From CBDFHC01 sp965247585 (GTDB lineage: Bacteria > Chloroflexota > Dehalococcoidia > Lucifugimonadales > GCA-2712585), in contig CBDFHC010000005.1 of NCBI GenBank assembly GCA_965247585.1, forward strand, positions 1,054,001 through 1,118,000: a DNA stretch of 64,000 nt, given 5' to 3'. The stretch's first letter is position 1; every line of letters starts with the position of its first letter. Below are positions 51,591-59,561 of the stretch, piece after piece. The translations under genes and the position numbers were made by a program. A model generated the notes under the pieces. The model had not been told where the DNA came from. It searched no databases and saw only the letters and a list, made by a program, of their open reading frames with translations.

Positions 51591-51747
51591 CCGGCAATAC
51601 CAATCGGGAACGGAAAATATCGAGCCCAGGTCTCTCCAGCTGCTTGTAGGTATCGGATTAAAAGTCCGGCCAGGAGCCGTGTCTACCCGTGTCTTGGGTG
51701 CCTCTCCAGTGCCATTTCGTACCTGAGAACTGGACTCTACCTACCCG

Positions 51748-51924
51748 CTAGTACCCGCTGGTGGCCCCCGTGCCGGCAAGTATGTCGGCAAAATGTCGGT
51801 AATTTCGGGGGAGCCGGTTGAGGTCAGGGGATAACGTTTCCCACCTACCACCCCTGAGCTTAACTTGATATCCAGGCGCCCGCTCCTTTGGATAGTCAAA
51901 CACACAGTTCTCTACGGTGCCTTG
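51748..51924 (-). pseudogene. Decayed coding fragment, ERAPGY family, copy 1
   Basis: On the minus strand a stop-free stretch reads GTVENCVFDYPKERAPGYQV and LRGGRWETLSPDL, ending at a TAG at 51748-51750, with an in-frame TAA just upstream of its start. The block PKERAPGYQVKLRGG matches PSERAPGYHIRLGGG in a second fragment at 55197-55340. I do not recognise the parent protein. It appears to be the C-terminal remains of a gene lost from this strand. Confidence 0.4.
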
Positions 51925-52077
51925 GTGGCCATCTTACTGCCCTGAGATTATGCCGCTGCTGTCATCTCGCCGAAACCTATACCCGGTGTCTTGAATGCGG
52001 CCGTCCTTAAGATCACGGTAGTAAGAACCCAAACCGTCCAGTGGGATCGCCTGCGAGGCTCCTTAGCACACGATCTG

Positions 52078-53361
52078 TCAGCGCCCACTCGAAACCCAGA
52101 AGTCATCAGCCCGCTTATCATACTTCCCATATCCCAACAGATCGTCGAGCAACACCCAGGATTTGTTCAACCACCTCCACCGGAAGTTCCTGATAAAGAA
52201 GCGCGGTATGGCATATATTTTGCGCGGCGGCTTGGTCCATGAGCACCTGCGGACACACGTGCTACAGGTGGTCCCCACACGGTTCTGGAAGGTCATGCAC
52301 TTCTTTGCATCTACCTTCCACGAGAGTACTCCCGCTGCATTGCTCTCGTCCAAGGGCTCGAAACTTCGGTTTTCCTTTGGGATGGCCGCAGTACCGCACT
52401 TCGGGACACATTTCAGACATGCGTTGCAGAACTCGGTGATGCCGGAGTCCACGGCGCCTGCGGGCTCCAGCGGAAGGTCGGTTATTATCTTGGAAATCCG
52501 GCAGCGTGCCCCCACCTTGGGGTTGATTAATAGGCCATGTCTCCCTAGCTGTCCGAGGCCCGCATCGACAGCTAGAGGGATGCTCAGGGCCGTGTCATTA
52601 GCCGCTGGAATAGCCTGGTAACCCAGCCCTCGTATAAACTCAGCCAGCATCCACAGAGTCGGTGCCATTCGGGCATAAGCCAGGGTACTAAGTCCCTCCG
52701 TAAGTAGGGTCGGTGCATACTCCGTGCCCTCCACATCTTTACCCCACTCGTGGAGCAAAACCACCACGTATCGCATCTCCTTCGGGATGACCCGAGTCCC
52801 ATCTGCAAGCCGAATGGGCTGGTCGTACTGTTGGTAACCGGAATCATCGGAGAACTTGATGGGGTAGTCCTTCTTCGTCTCCGAATCGAAGTAATGGGAA
52901 TACACCCAGCGACGGTCCAGCTCGGCGAAGCCAACCTGGTCCGCTCCGAACAGATGAGCAGCCTTCCGCACAATCTGGGAGGCCTCTTTAGCGGAAGTCT
53001 TCGGTCTACCCGCCGGCGCAGGCTCCAACTTGGTCTGCCATGCAGTAGCTCCCTTATCCGCCTGATTCTTTGAAAAGTCCATATGAGATAGAAAGGAATC
53101 TGCTGCGGAGTCGAGGCTCCACGCAGTGGCATCGAAGCCGGGGCGTCCCTTTTCTATAAGCTGTCTCTGCTTGACCTTTAGCTTGGCTCGTTCCTCCTCG
53201 AACTTCGCATTCCAAATCATCTGCGAGCCCATATGGTTTTTCTGATTGAACCGAACGTACGAATCTTGCACTTGGTACATTTCGGCGGCCGTGACACGGC
53301 CGTTTTTGTTTGAATCCTCTTGCGACTGGGGCTTGGCATGCCGGCCCAGCTTAAGTTTCAT
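52078..53361 (-). CDS. rdhA: Reductive dehalogenase RdhA-like protein without Tat signal
   Basis: A 427-residue cobamide/iron-sulfur protein of the reductive dehalogenase family. Two cysteine clusters are present: C312-x2-C315-x2-C318-x3-C322 (FCNACLKCVPKCG) and C355-x10-C366-x2-C369-x3-C373 (CMTFQNRVGTTCSTCVRRC), enough for two 4Fe-4S clusters. The segment AGLGQLGRHGLLINPKVGAR is the cobamide-domain hallmark. The start MKLKLGRHAKPQSQ has no twin-arginine signal, so it would be cytoplasmic, and no rdhB anchor gene is adjacent, as in non-respiratory or marine Chloroflexota homologues. SD GGAGG lies ten bases before ATG 53361. Role: reductive removal of halogen from an organic substrate; substrate unknown. 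Confidence 0.82.
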   Translation of the reverse strand: MKLKLGRHAKPQSQEDSNKNGRVTAAEMYQVQDSYVRFNQKNHMGSQMIWNAKFEEERAKLKVKQRQLIEKGRPGFDATAWSLDSAADSFLSHMDFSKNQADKGATAWQTKLEPAPAGRPKTSAKEASQIVRKAAHLFGADQVGFAELDRRWVYSHYFDSETKKDYPIKFSDDSGYQQYDQPIRLADGTRVIPKEMRYVVVLLHEWGKDVEGTEYAPTLLTEGLSTLAYARMAPTLWMLAEFIRGLGYQAIPAANDTALSIPLAVDAGLGQLGRHGLLINPKVGARCRISKIITDLPLEPAGAVDSGITEFCNACLKCVPKCGTAAIPKENRSFEPLDESNAAGVLSWKVDAKKCMTFQNRVGTTCSTCVRRCSWTKPPRKIYAIPRFFIRNFRWRWLNKSWVLLDDLLGYGKYDKRADDFWVSSGR

Positions 53362-53403
53362 GCCACGAAACCTCCTACCAGTAACGGTCTGTCACATATT
53401 GGG

Positions 53404-53451
53404 GTCTGACCGGCTTTTTTGTAAACACTCCAGCCACTTACGCGGTCAGAC
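53404..53451. promoter_or_regulatory. Inverted repeat in the rdhA leader (possible operator)
   Basis: GTCTGACCG (53404-53412) and its exact reverse complement CGGTCAGAC (53443-53451) are spaced by 30 bp, both half-sites containing a GGTC-GAC palindromic core. They lie between rdhA and its probable -10 box, so a bound repressor would block transcription. It is not the CprK-type dehalobox. Confidence 0.45.
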
Positions 53452-53464
53452 TCACCGATCTGCC

Positions 53465-53470
53465 ATTATA
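53465..53470 (-). promoter_or_regulatory. Probable -10 box of rdhA
   Basis: On the minus strand this reads TATAAT, about 105 bases before the rdhA start. The -35 position has no good match (GGCTAT at 17 bp), so an activator may be required. Confidence 0.4.
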
Positions 53471-53730
53471 CCCCTGCGGCCCAGTTCATAGCCCAGTTGG
53501 TCACGTTCTACAAACCTGGTGCTTCACATCATTGTCCGTCCAATTCGTTCCACGGGGGACCTGGACATAGGTTAACAGCCGGATAGCATATAAGGGATGC
53601 GCGTTAATGGTCGACGTTGCCGTGGGCGGAGGGGTAGAATCAAACGGCTTCATCTGCTTCTGTCCCTGGCGCCGCAGCCTCATGATAATTTCGGTAAGCC
53701 CGCTTTATTCTCTATGACGAAGTAGCGCCC

Positions 53731-55137
53731 ATGACTAACGATGCTCTGCGCACTCTTTTCCCGATCGCGGGTTGGCTAGACGATCGCACCCGCCTGGTAG
53801 AAATAATCGGCGGTGACGACACGATATTGCCGACGCCGTTCCGAATCACCGAAACCAGCGCCGCCGCCCTCGCGGCAATCGGCCTCGCCGTGTCCGATCT
53901 GTGGGAATTGCGCACCGGGCGTCGTCAGGAAGTTGCGGTCTCTGCCCGCCAGGCCACCGCCTCTTTGCGCAGTGGGCGTTACATGCTAATGGATGGGAAA
54001 CCTGTTCCCACCGGGCGCAACTTGATTACCGGTATATATCCCGCTAAAAACGGCCGTTGGTGTTATATCCACTGCAACTTCCCCAACCATCGTGACGCCG
54101 CCCTTAGCGTTCTGGGCGTTCCGGATGATCATGAAGCGGTGACCAAAGCCGTGGCTAATCGGGACGCCTTGGAGCTTGAGGAAGCCATCATAGCCGCGAA
54201 CGGCGCCGGTGGTATGGTGCGCACCACAGAGGAGTGGGCTCAGCACCCGCAGGCCGCCGCCATCGCCTCTCTGCCGTTGATGGAGATCATCAAGATCGGG
54301 AACAGTCCGCCAGAAAAGCTGCCCGACGGCGACCGACCCTTATCTGGCATTCGAGTGCTGGACCTGACGCGGGTTCTTGCGGGTCCAACGTGTGCCCGCA
54401 CTCTGGCGGAACACGGTGCCGAGGTATTAAAGATCACTGGGGCTCATTTGCCTAATAATGGCTACCAAGATTACGATACCGGGCACGGCAAGCTCTCCGC
54501 ACATCTGGACCTACGTGAACCACAAAATCTCGATGCACTACGCGGTCTGATTAGCGAGTCAGACGTGTTCTCTCAGGGATATCGTCCGGGGACTCTCGGC
54601 TCCCGCGGGCTGTCACCTGAGGCGTTGACTCAATTGCGGCCTGGCATTATCTACGTTTCGTTGTCCGCGTTCGGCCATGTAGGCCCTTGGGCGTCCCGCC
54701 GCGGGTTCGATACCGTGGTACAGACGGTCAGCGGCATCGCCGACCACCAGGGCGAGCTTTACCCAGGTATCAAGCCCGGCCCACAATTCTATCCGGCGTC
54801 GGCAATCGACTACCTCACCGGCTATCTAATGGCGTTCGGGACTTTGGTGGCCCTAGAGCGCCGGAGCCGCGAAGGCGGAAGCTGGCTGGTACGGATCTCT
54901 CTGGCGCAGACCGGGCACTGGCTAGTGGGACGTGGGCAGCTGTCGCCCACCGATCTTAAGGACGTACAAGAGGAATTCACTTCGGAAGAACTGGCCCGGT
55001 GGTCTGTCGTGACCGACACGCCGGCTGGCCGGCTTCAGCATCTCGGGCCGGTAGTACGCCTTTCGGAAACGCCGCCACGCTGGGTTCGCCCATCGGTACC
55101 GCTAGGCTACAACGAACCAGTTTGGCCTTGCATCTAA
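53731..55137 (+). CDS. CaiB/BaiF family III CoA-transferase
   Basis: A 468-residue class III CoA-transferase, moving CoA between carboxylic acids. Core motifs are IRVLDLTRVLAGPTCARTLAEHGAEVLKI (about 205-235), DVFSQGYRPGTLGSRGLSPEALTQLRPGIIYVSLSAFG, and the catalytic-Asp region GPWASRRGFDTVVQ. The N-terminal half is unusually long before the first core motif (200 residues, itself related to the family's second domain: ATASLRSGRYMLMDG), suggesting a circular rearrangement or duplicated domain order. Divergent from rdhA with 369 bp between them. The CoA partners are unknown. Confidence 0.88.
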   Translation: MTNDALRTLFPIAGWLDDRTRLVEIIGGDDTILPTPFRITETSAAALAAIGLAVSDLWELRTGRRQEVAVSARQATASLRSGRYMLMDGKPVPTGRNLITGIYPAKNGRWCYIHCNFPNHRDAALSVLGVPDDHEAVTKAVANRDALELEEAIIAANGAGGMVRTTEEWAQHPQAAAIASLPLMEIIKIGNSPPEKLPDGDRPLSGIRVLDLTRVLAGPTCARTLAEHGAEVLKITGAHLPNNGYQDYDTGHGKLSAHLDLREPQNLDALRGLISESDVFSQGYRPGTLGSRGLSPEALTQLRPGIIYVSLSAFGHVGPWASRRGFDTVVQTVSGIADHQGELYPGIKPGPQFYPASAIDYLTGYLMAFGTLVALERRSREGGSWLVRISLAQTGHWLVGRGQLSPTDLKDVQEEFTSEELARWSVVTDTPAGRLQHLGPVVRLSETPPRWVRPSVPLGYNEPVWPCI

Positions 55138-55196
55138 ATCAAAGACTAGCTGGCCTTCCCACCTATGCTGGTTACAGGTCGGGGAAGGGCTACCAA

Positions 55197-55340
55197 TCCC
55201 CCGGCTGTTTACGGGCTCTACCTTGTCCCACCTCAAAGTAGCCACCTGACCACCGCCCAGCCTGATGTGGTACCCCGGCGCCCTTTCGCTTGGATGATCT
55301 GCTGATCCCTGGAATACGCGGCTGTCTATCGATCCGGTTA
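55197..55340 (-). pseudogene. Decayed coding fragment, ERAPGY family, copy 2
   Basis: Minus-strand translation VFQGSADHPSERAPGYHIRL followed by GGGQVATLRWDKVEP, similar to copy 1 at 51748-51924: 11 of 20 residues match across PxERAPGYxxxLxGGxxxTL. The frame runs on into the end of the CoA-transferase gene on the other strand, so the borders are uncertain. A remnant of a minus-strand gene of unknown family. Confidence 0.4.
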
Positions 55341-55394
55341 GGCCGAAGTAGTTGCCATCCGTCGAGCAAAGATGCGGCCGACGCGACCTGGGCT

Positions 55395-55550
55395 ACTGAC
55401 GCCAAAATTGAGTTAGTACAGCAATTTCGGGTTTATAGGCTCGGTATGACGATAATCATCGACCGCGATGGTCATATTACACATAGATACGATGGAGTCA
55501 CTTCCTATGAAGTTCTTCAGGCCGAGGTGGAAGTCTTAATACGCGAGTTC
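55395..55550 (+). pseudogene. C-terminal fragment of a thioredoxin-fold (TlpA/redoxin-like) protein
   Basis: About 50 codons within a longer open frame read ELVQQFRVYRLGMTIIIDRD, then GHITHRYDGV and EVLQAEVEVLI. This is the last part of TlpA/AhpC-TSA-like thioredoxin folds, where the pattern ...F.V...P..F.ID..G.I......G......L...I..L is usual; the cis-Pro is replaced by Met (LGM). The CxxC half is missing. It overlaps the end of the RDD gene on the other strand. A remnant, not a working gene. Confidence 0.55.
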
Positions 55551-56139
55551 CCGCAATCTTATCGTGCCAGCCTTGCTTTCGCGGGTCCCATGTCATCGAG
55601 AGGAAGCCAAGAAGTCCCAGGGGTATTACGATGAAAAATAGCCAAAGAATCAGCCACCAGGGCCCGGGGACCCAAGAAAAAAGCTCTACCAGAATGTTAG
55701 TCGGGTCCGGTCCGGACACGATTGAAATGCCGCCCAGGAGGAGTAAGGGACCAACCGCAAATAGAAGCAACATTGGTTTTGTCGCTACCTCGCGAAGGGC
55801 GGCCCCTCCTACCATGGACCGGCCTGATTGAGTGTGCACCACTCGAATTCCTAGGATCATCTTCCCCGGGGTCTGACCTCTGACGGCCGTAAAAAGCCAG
55901 CAATACGGAATCCCGATTACCCATAGAGCGACCCACCAAGCCCCTCCGACCAAATAGGCAAAGAACTCCGGGACTTCTCTGAACAAATATGAGTCAATCG
56001 AATACCAAACTCCAGCGGAGCCCAGCGCGATAAGTAAAGACGTCGGCGCCACAACCAGGCCATCCAGGAGAAAAGCTCGGAATCGCATGCTAAAGCCAGC
56101 GTACTCAGCATTTGCAAGGACAGGCTGCTGCGTGCTCAT
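55498..56139 (-). CDS. RDD-family membrane protein
   Basis: A 213-residue integral membrane protein with the RDD pattern: FRAFLLDGLVVAPTSLLIALG in the first helix (Arg-Ala-Phe-Leu-Leu-Asp-Gly), a second helix pair, the TPGKMILGIRVV motif, and a C-terminal RKQGWHDKIAGTRVL. Four hydrophobic helices are visible. Function unknown; some RDD proteins are sodium/proton or ectoine-related transporters. Start taken at ATG 56139, with GGAGG eight bases upstream; GTG 56148 would add three residues. It follows the exported-protein gene by 31 bp on the same strand, so both may be one transcript. Confidence 0.85.
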   Translation of the reverse strand: MSTQQPVLANAEYAGFSMRFRAFLLDGLVVAPTSLLIALGSAGVWYSIDSYLFREVPEFFAYLVGGAWWVALWVIGIPYCWLFTAVRGQTPGKMILGIRVVHTQSGRSMVGGAALREVATKPMLLLFAVGPLLLLGGISIVSGPDPTNILVELFSWVPGPWWLILWLFFIVIPLGLLGFLSMTWDPRKQGWHDKIAGTRVLRLPPRPEELHRK

Positions 56140-56169
56140 AACTGACACCTCCCGCCCGGGCTGTGTTGA

Positions 56170-57276
56170 CTAGCTAACGGGTTCAGGTTGTGGGATTACG
56201 GTTGGAGGCTGGGAAGATGACACCAGCTCCTCACCACTGTCCTTAAGATCATGGGCGACGACGCACCCGAACACACCGTCAGAGGTGACGTAGGCAAGCC
56301 TTCCAGCCAAACCACAGTCCTGCACGATGGCATCATTGAGGGACTGATATTGGAGCTCGCCTTCCACGGGCAGAGGCTCAAGCCTGACTGGCACCTCGAA
56401 ACTGGGTTCTATCTAGCCACCTTCATCCTCCATGATAACAACCATGTCGTTGCAATTGGGAGCCTCAGGAGAGCACATCGCGTGGCCCACTACGACTCCC
56501 GGCCCCGTCGTGCCTTCGGTCTCGTCTGAGGCGATGTTGGCGAAGCCCTGCTCCATCTCCTCGGCGGTGCATGCATTGATGTTGTGGACCACGTTGCACA
56601 CGTTGGGGTCTATGTCATCAATGCTGGTCACAGGTCCTTGGTTGGGCTGGTGGTTTGATAGCCACTCCTCATAGGTGGAGGGCCCATCTTCACCGAGACC
56701 GGGTTCAATGGTGCCTCCGTCATCGTTGCCATTAGGCTGTGACTCGGAAGCCAGGGGGCGGATGGTCCGAAAGATGGCGAGGGCAGTTTCTCGCTGGTCC
56801 GGAGTAAGGCCCAGTCCGCTCATTTGGAGACGGTTCTGAGAAGGGATGTCAAGGTCACTATCGAAATCTTCAAAGTACACGCCGGTCATTAGCCCTTCTT
56901 CTTCACCTCTTGGTAGGACCAGCTTGGCTCGCAGCCCGCCGATCTCCTCGTAGGTGACGATGTACTGTGTATCGTCGTCCTCCACTAGAGAGCTCGAGTA
57001 CCATCCGAAATCAAAGCCTAGCCGCGCGCCACCCCCAACCATCTCACCCACATACGAGTCTAAGCCTACAAGCTCATTTAGTTGCCATCCCGGAGGAAGG
57101 TGTAGGCAGACACCGCCCGTCCAGTCAGACGCCTCGACCAATTCCCACTCGTCGGCCACGTCCTGGTACTCGTTGCCGCTCCCCCCACTTGCTAGAGCGA
57201 AGCCTGTGACCACACCCGCTGTGGCGAGAACCAGGGTGAGGGTAACCGCTGAAATAAGCCATTTCCTCATGTTCAT
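56170..57276 (-). pseudogene. Exported protein with C-x3-HN-x2-AC motif, copy 2, with in-frame TAG
   Basis: Paralogue of the exported protein at 50036-50806. The frame is 368 codons long with one internal stop, TAG at 56413-56415 (codon 288). Before it: signal peptide MNMRKWLISAVTLTLVLATAG, a globular domain of about 170 residues absent from the paralogue, STYEEWLSNH and the motif CNVVHNINAC. After the TAG, in the same frame, the text LQYQSLNDAIVQDCGLAGRL ... VTSDGVFGCVVAHDLKDSGE matches the end of the paralogue (YEEATKQDCKLAGG ... RCVIVRDLKDGGE). Without readthrough the last 80 residues are lost. ATG 57276 has AGGAG eight bases upstream. A pseudogene, allele, error or readthrough gene. Confidence 0.75.
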
Positions 57277-58445
57277 CTTTTTTGCTCCTGCTGGAATCGT
57301 TTCACCTGTACTGGTAATAAGGACGGAGCCTCATTGCAAAAAGTTCCCGTTGTCCTCAGGACGGCCTAGCAAAGAGGCACAAGAGTGCTGTTTCATCAAT
57401 TAGAGCCGTTCGTTCAGGCACGGAGATGATGCAGCCGGAATCGGGTCTACGCAGACCGCCCAGCCGAATGGGTATCTCCAGGCAACCAATCAGAGATTTG
57501 GCGCCGGGTTAACCGACTCGGCAGCGATCCTGGCGGAGCGGGACCCTCAACAGATTAATGGCCTGGCTCCAAAGGAAAGTTCCGGCGAATAGTCCAGGTT
57601 AGCCCCATTCTGTTCCCTGGGAACTTCCGCGTTGGACCCCAGAGATTATTTGCATGCCCTGTGTAGCCACCGTTTCCTGTGTGGCGCTCAGAGCTTGTGA
57701 GTAAATCAAACTGGCATAGCGATAGTGGGCGCGAGGGTTGGAGTTGCTAACCCTACCCCACCCAGATTCCTCAAGCTTCACGTGCGAGAGTGAAAGGCCG
57801 TGAATGCGGGGACAAGGCAAAAACTCACAGCCACTCAGCCTACCTAGAGTAGGCGTATTTCCAACATAGGATTTGTTCGTCTATACCCGTGATCCGCCCG
57901 CCAGGCAGCCTAGTCAGGTAGGTGGCGCTTGCGGCTGCCTTTTGCCTCAGACGAAAAACCTAGCAGCCGAGCGCGAGCGGTAATCAACACGCCTGCTTCG
58001 GCCGGCCCGACATGGACGTGTTGACGTCGCCCAATTCCCGGCGGAGTTCCCGGCTCGCACCCCGCAGGCACCCAGGTTGAAGACCGTGACGGCAATTGGG
58101 TCAACAACTCTTTGCATGCCTTGGGGACATCTTGGGGTGTGCGTCGTCAGCTCCGACGTTGTTGAGTTTATTAGATCACCGGATTTCATCTTGGGATTAT
58201 CCAATGAGATGAGTTGGCATTTTCAGGGATATTTGGTGCCTTTTGCACCGGGTCCATAACCCTAAGAACAATGTTTCTGGCATTACCTAAAAGCAATCGG
58301 GAGGAAGTGAAAGACGCCGTAGACTATCCAGGCAGTTGCTTAGTCTAGTTCTATTAGCCTGTCCTGGGATGACCACAAGAAAGGATATGAGAGGAGCAAA
58401 CCCTTAACTAGAAGAGCGAATTTTAAGAATTGGAAGATACTAGGA
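57277..58445. other. Long region without a recognisable gene
   Basis: About 1170 bp. Several frames of 60-90 codons occur on both strands (for example 57599-57820 minus, 57947-58204 minus, 58077-58259 plus) but they have no ribosome sites, clear homology or consistent codon bias. The region may hold decayed genes of the accessory block. The promoter of the exported protein (minus) and that of the collagen-like gene (plus) should be here. Confidence 0.5.
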
Positions 58446-58952
58446 ATGTCGGCGGCCCTGCTAATGGCTCTACTCGGCGTACTGCTGGCGACGCAGATCA
58501 GCGCTCACGTTGGTAGCGCACCTGACGCCAACACCATTCATGCCTGCTCCAATAATAATCACGTACGAATCGTTGCCGCCGGCAACGACTGCAAGAAAAT
58601 CGAGTCGCCATTGGACTGGAGTGTCACGGGACCAGCTGGTGCTGACGGCGCGGACGGTGCTGATGGCTCTGACGGCGCCGACGGTGTCAGCGGCTTTGAG
58701 ATCGTCTCTGTTCTCGGCACGTCTGCCACGTCCGTTTTCCAGGGCGCAACGCTTACGTGTCCTGCTGGGAAGAAGGCACTAGGGGGCGGTTTTTTCAGGT
58801 TTAGCCAGAGCCTCAGTGACCCCGTTGTCACCGTGGTAAACGGTCCTCACCCGAACGGACTAACGTGGAACATTTTGCTCAGGAACAACGCGTCTAGTCC
58901 CGGGACGTGGGGATTCAACGCCTACGCCACGTGCGCGTCCGTGTCACCGTAA
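58446..58952 (+). CDS. Secreted collagen-like repeat protein
   Basis: A 168-residue secreted protein. It begins with a signal sequence (SAALLMALLGVLLATQISAHV), has a Cys-bearing segment (HACSNNNHVRIVAAGNDCKK), then a collagen-like Gly-x-y run of about seven triplets (GPAGADGADGADGSDGADG, residues about 61-80) and a C-terminal domain with two more Cys (LTCPAGKKALGGGFF ... YATCASVSP). The ATG at 58446 lacks the usual basic n-region; in the same frame upstream is TRRANFKNWKILG without an ATG, so a non-ATG start upstream is possible. The C-terminal domain resembles those found on bacterial collagen-like surface proteins. Function unknown. Confidence 0.75.
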   Translation: MSAALLMALLGVLLATQISAHVGSAPDANTIHACSNNNHVRIVAAGNDCKKIESPLDWSVTGPAGADGADGADGSDGADGVSGFEIVSVLGTSATSVFQGATLTCPAGKKALGGGFFRFSQSLSDPVVTVVNGPHPNGLTWNILLRNNASSPGTWGFNAYATCASVSP

Positions 58953-59089
58953 CGCGCATAGGCCAACCCGGGAGGCGCCTTACCGACATACGCATAGGGC
59001 CCGGCGCCGAGATGAAAAGTCTACATCCTGGCGGCGGCTGGATACCCGTGTGCAAAGCGCTGCCTGCGTGTTAGAGCTTCCTTGGCTGT

Positions 59090-59365
59090 ATGGGTTTTAC
59101 GTCAAATCTGCCGCATACCGCGCGAACCCCCCGGCAGATATCGCAATCGCCACAGATAAGTGACGGTCTTGCCAACGCCGCGGTGAAATACTCCACCGCG
59201 TTCCTCAAGAGAGACCTGCCGGAGGGACGCCTGGGCTCGGACCAAGAGGTGGCGGACGTTATATCCTTCGTGGTGTCCGAGCGCGCCCGGTGGGTGAACG
59301 GGGCGCTTATTCCGGTGGACGGAGCCCAGGGGAGGCCGGGCGCGCAGTGGTTCGGCGAAGCGTAA
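59090..59365 (+). pseudogene. C-terminal fragment of a short-chain dehydrogenase/reductase
   Basis: Residues 35-90 of this frame read LPEGRLGSDQEVADVISFVVSERARWVNGALIPVDGAQGRP, of which 39 onwards is the standard C-terminus of SDR oxidoreductases (GRLG...EVAD...FL.S..A.WVNGA.I.VDG). The Rossmann motif and the YxxxK catalytic site are absent upstream. A remnant about 75 codons long. Confidence 0.75.
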
Positions 59366-59561
59366 ATTTGTCCGCGGTGGCGACGGGCCTTGAAGGTTGC
59401 GGGGGCGCTGGCCGGTCATCTGCCATCCGCACAAGTAACAACGTTGGCGCAACAGCCTGATCCGGTCCATTGGCGGTGGGAGTTGCACTTGACGCCGCCA
59501 ACCTCCCTCTATAACCTCCTGGCAATACGGGTCCAAGAACGCCAACTTCCCTGAGGCTAAG

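Noticed and set aside
57599..57820. Short minus-strand frame as a gene
   Set aside because: No ribosome site and low-information sequence; probably chance in a gene-poor stretch.
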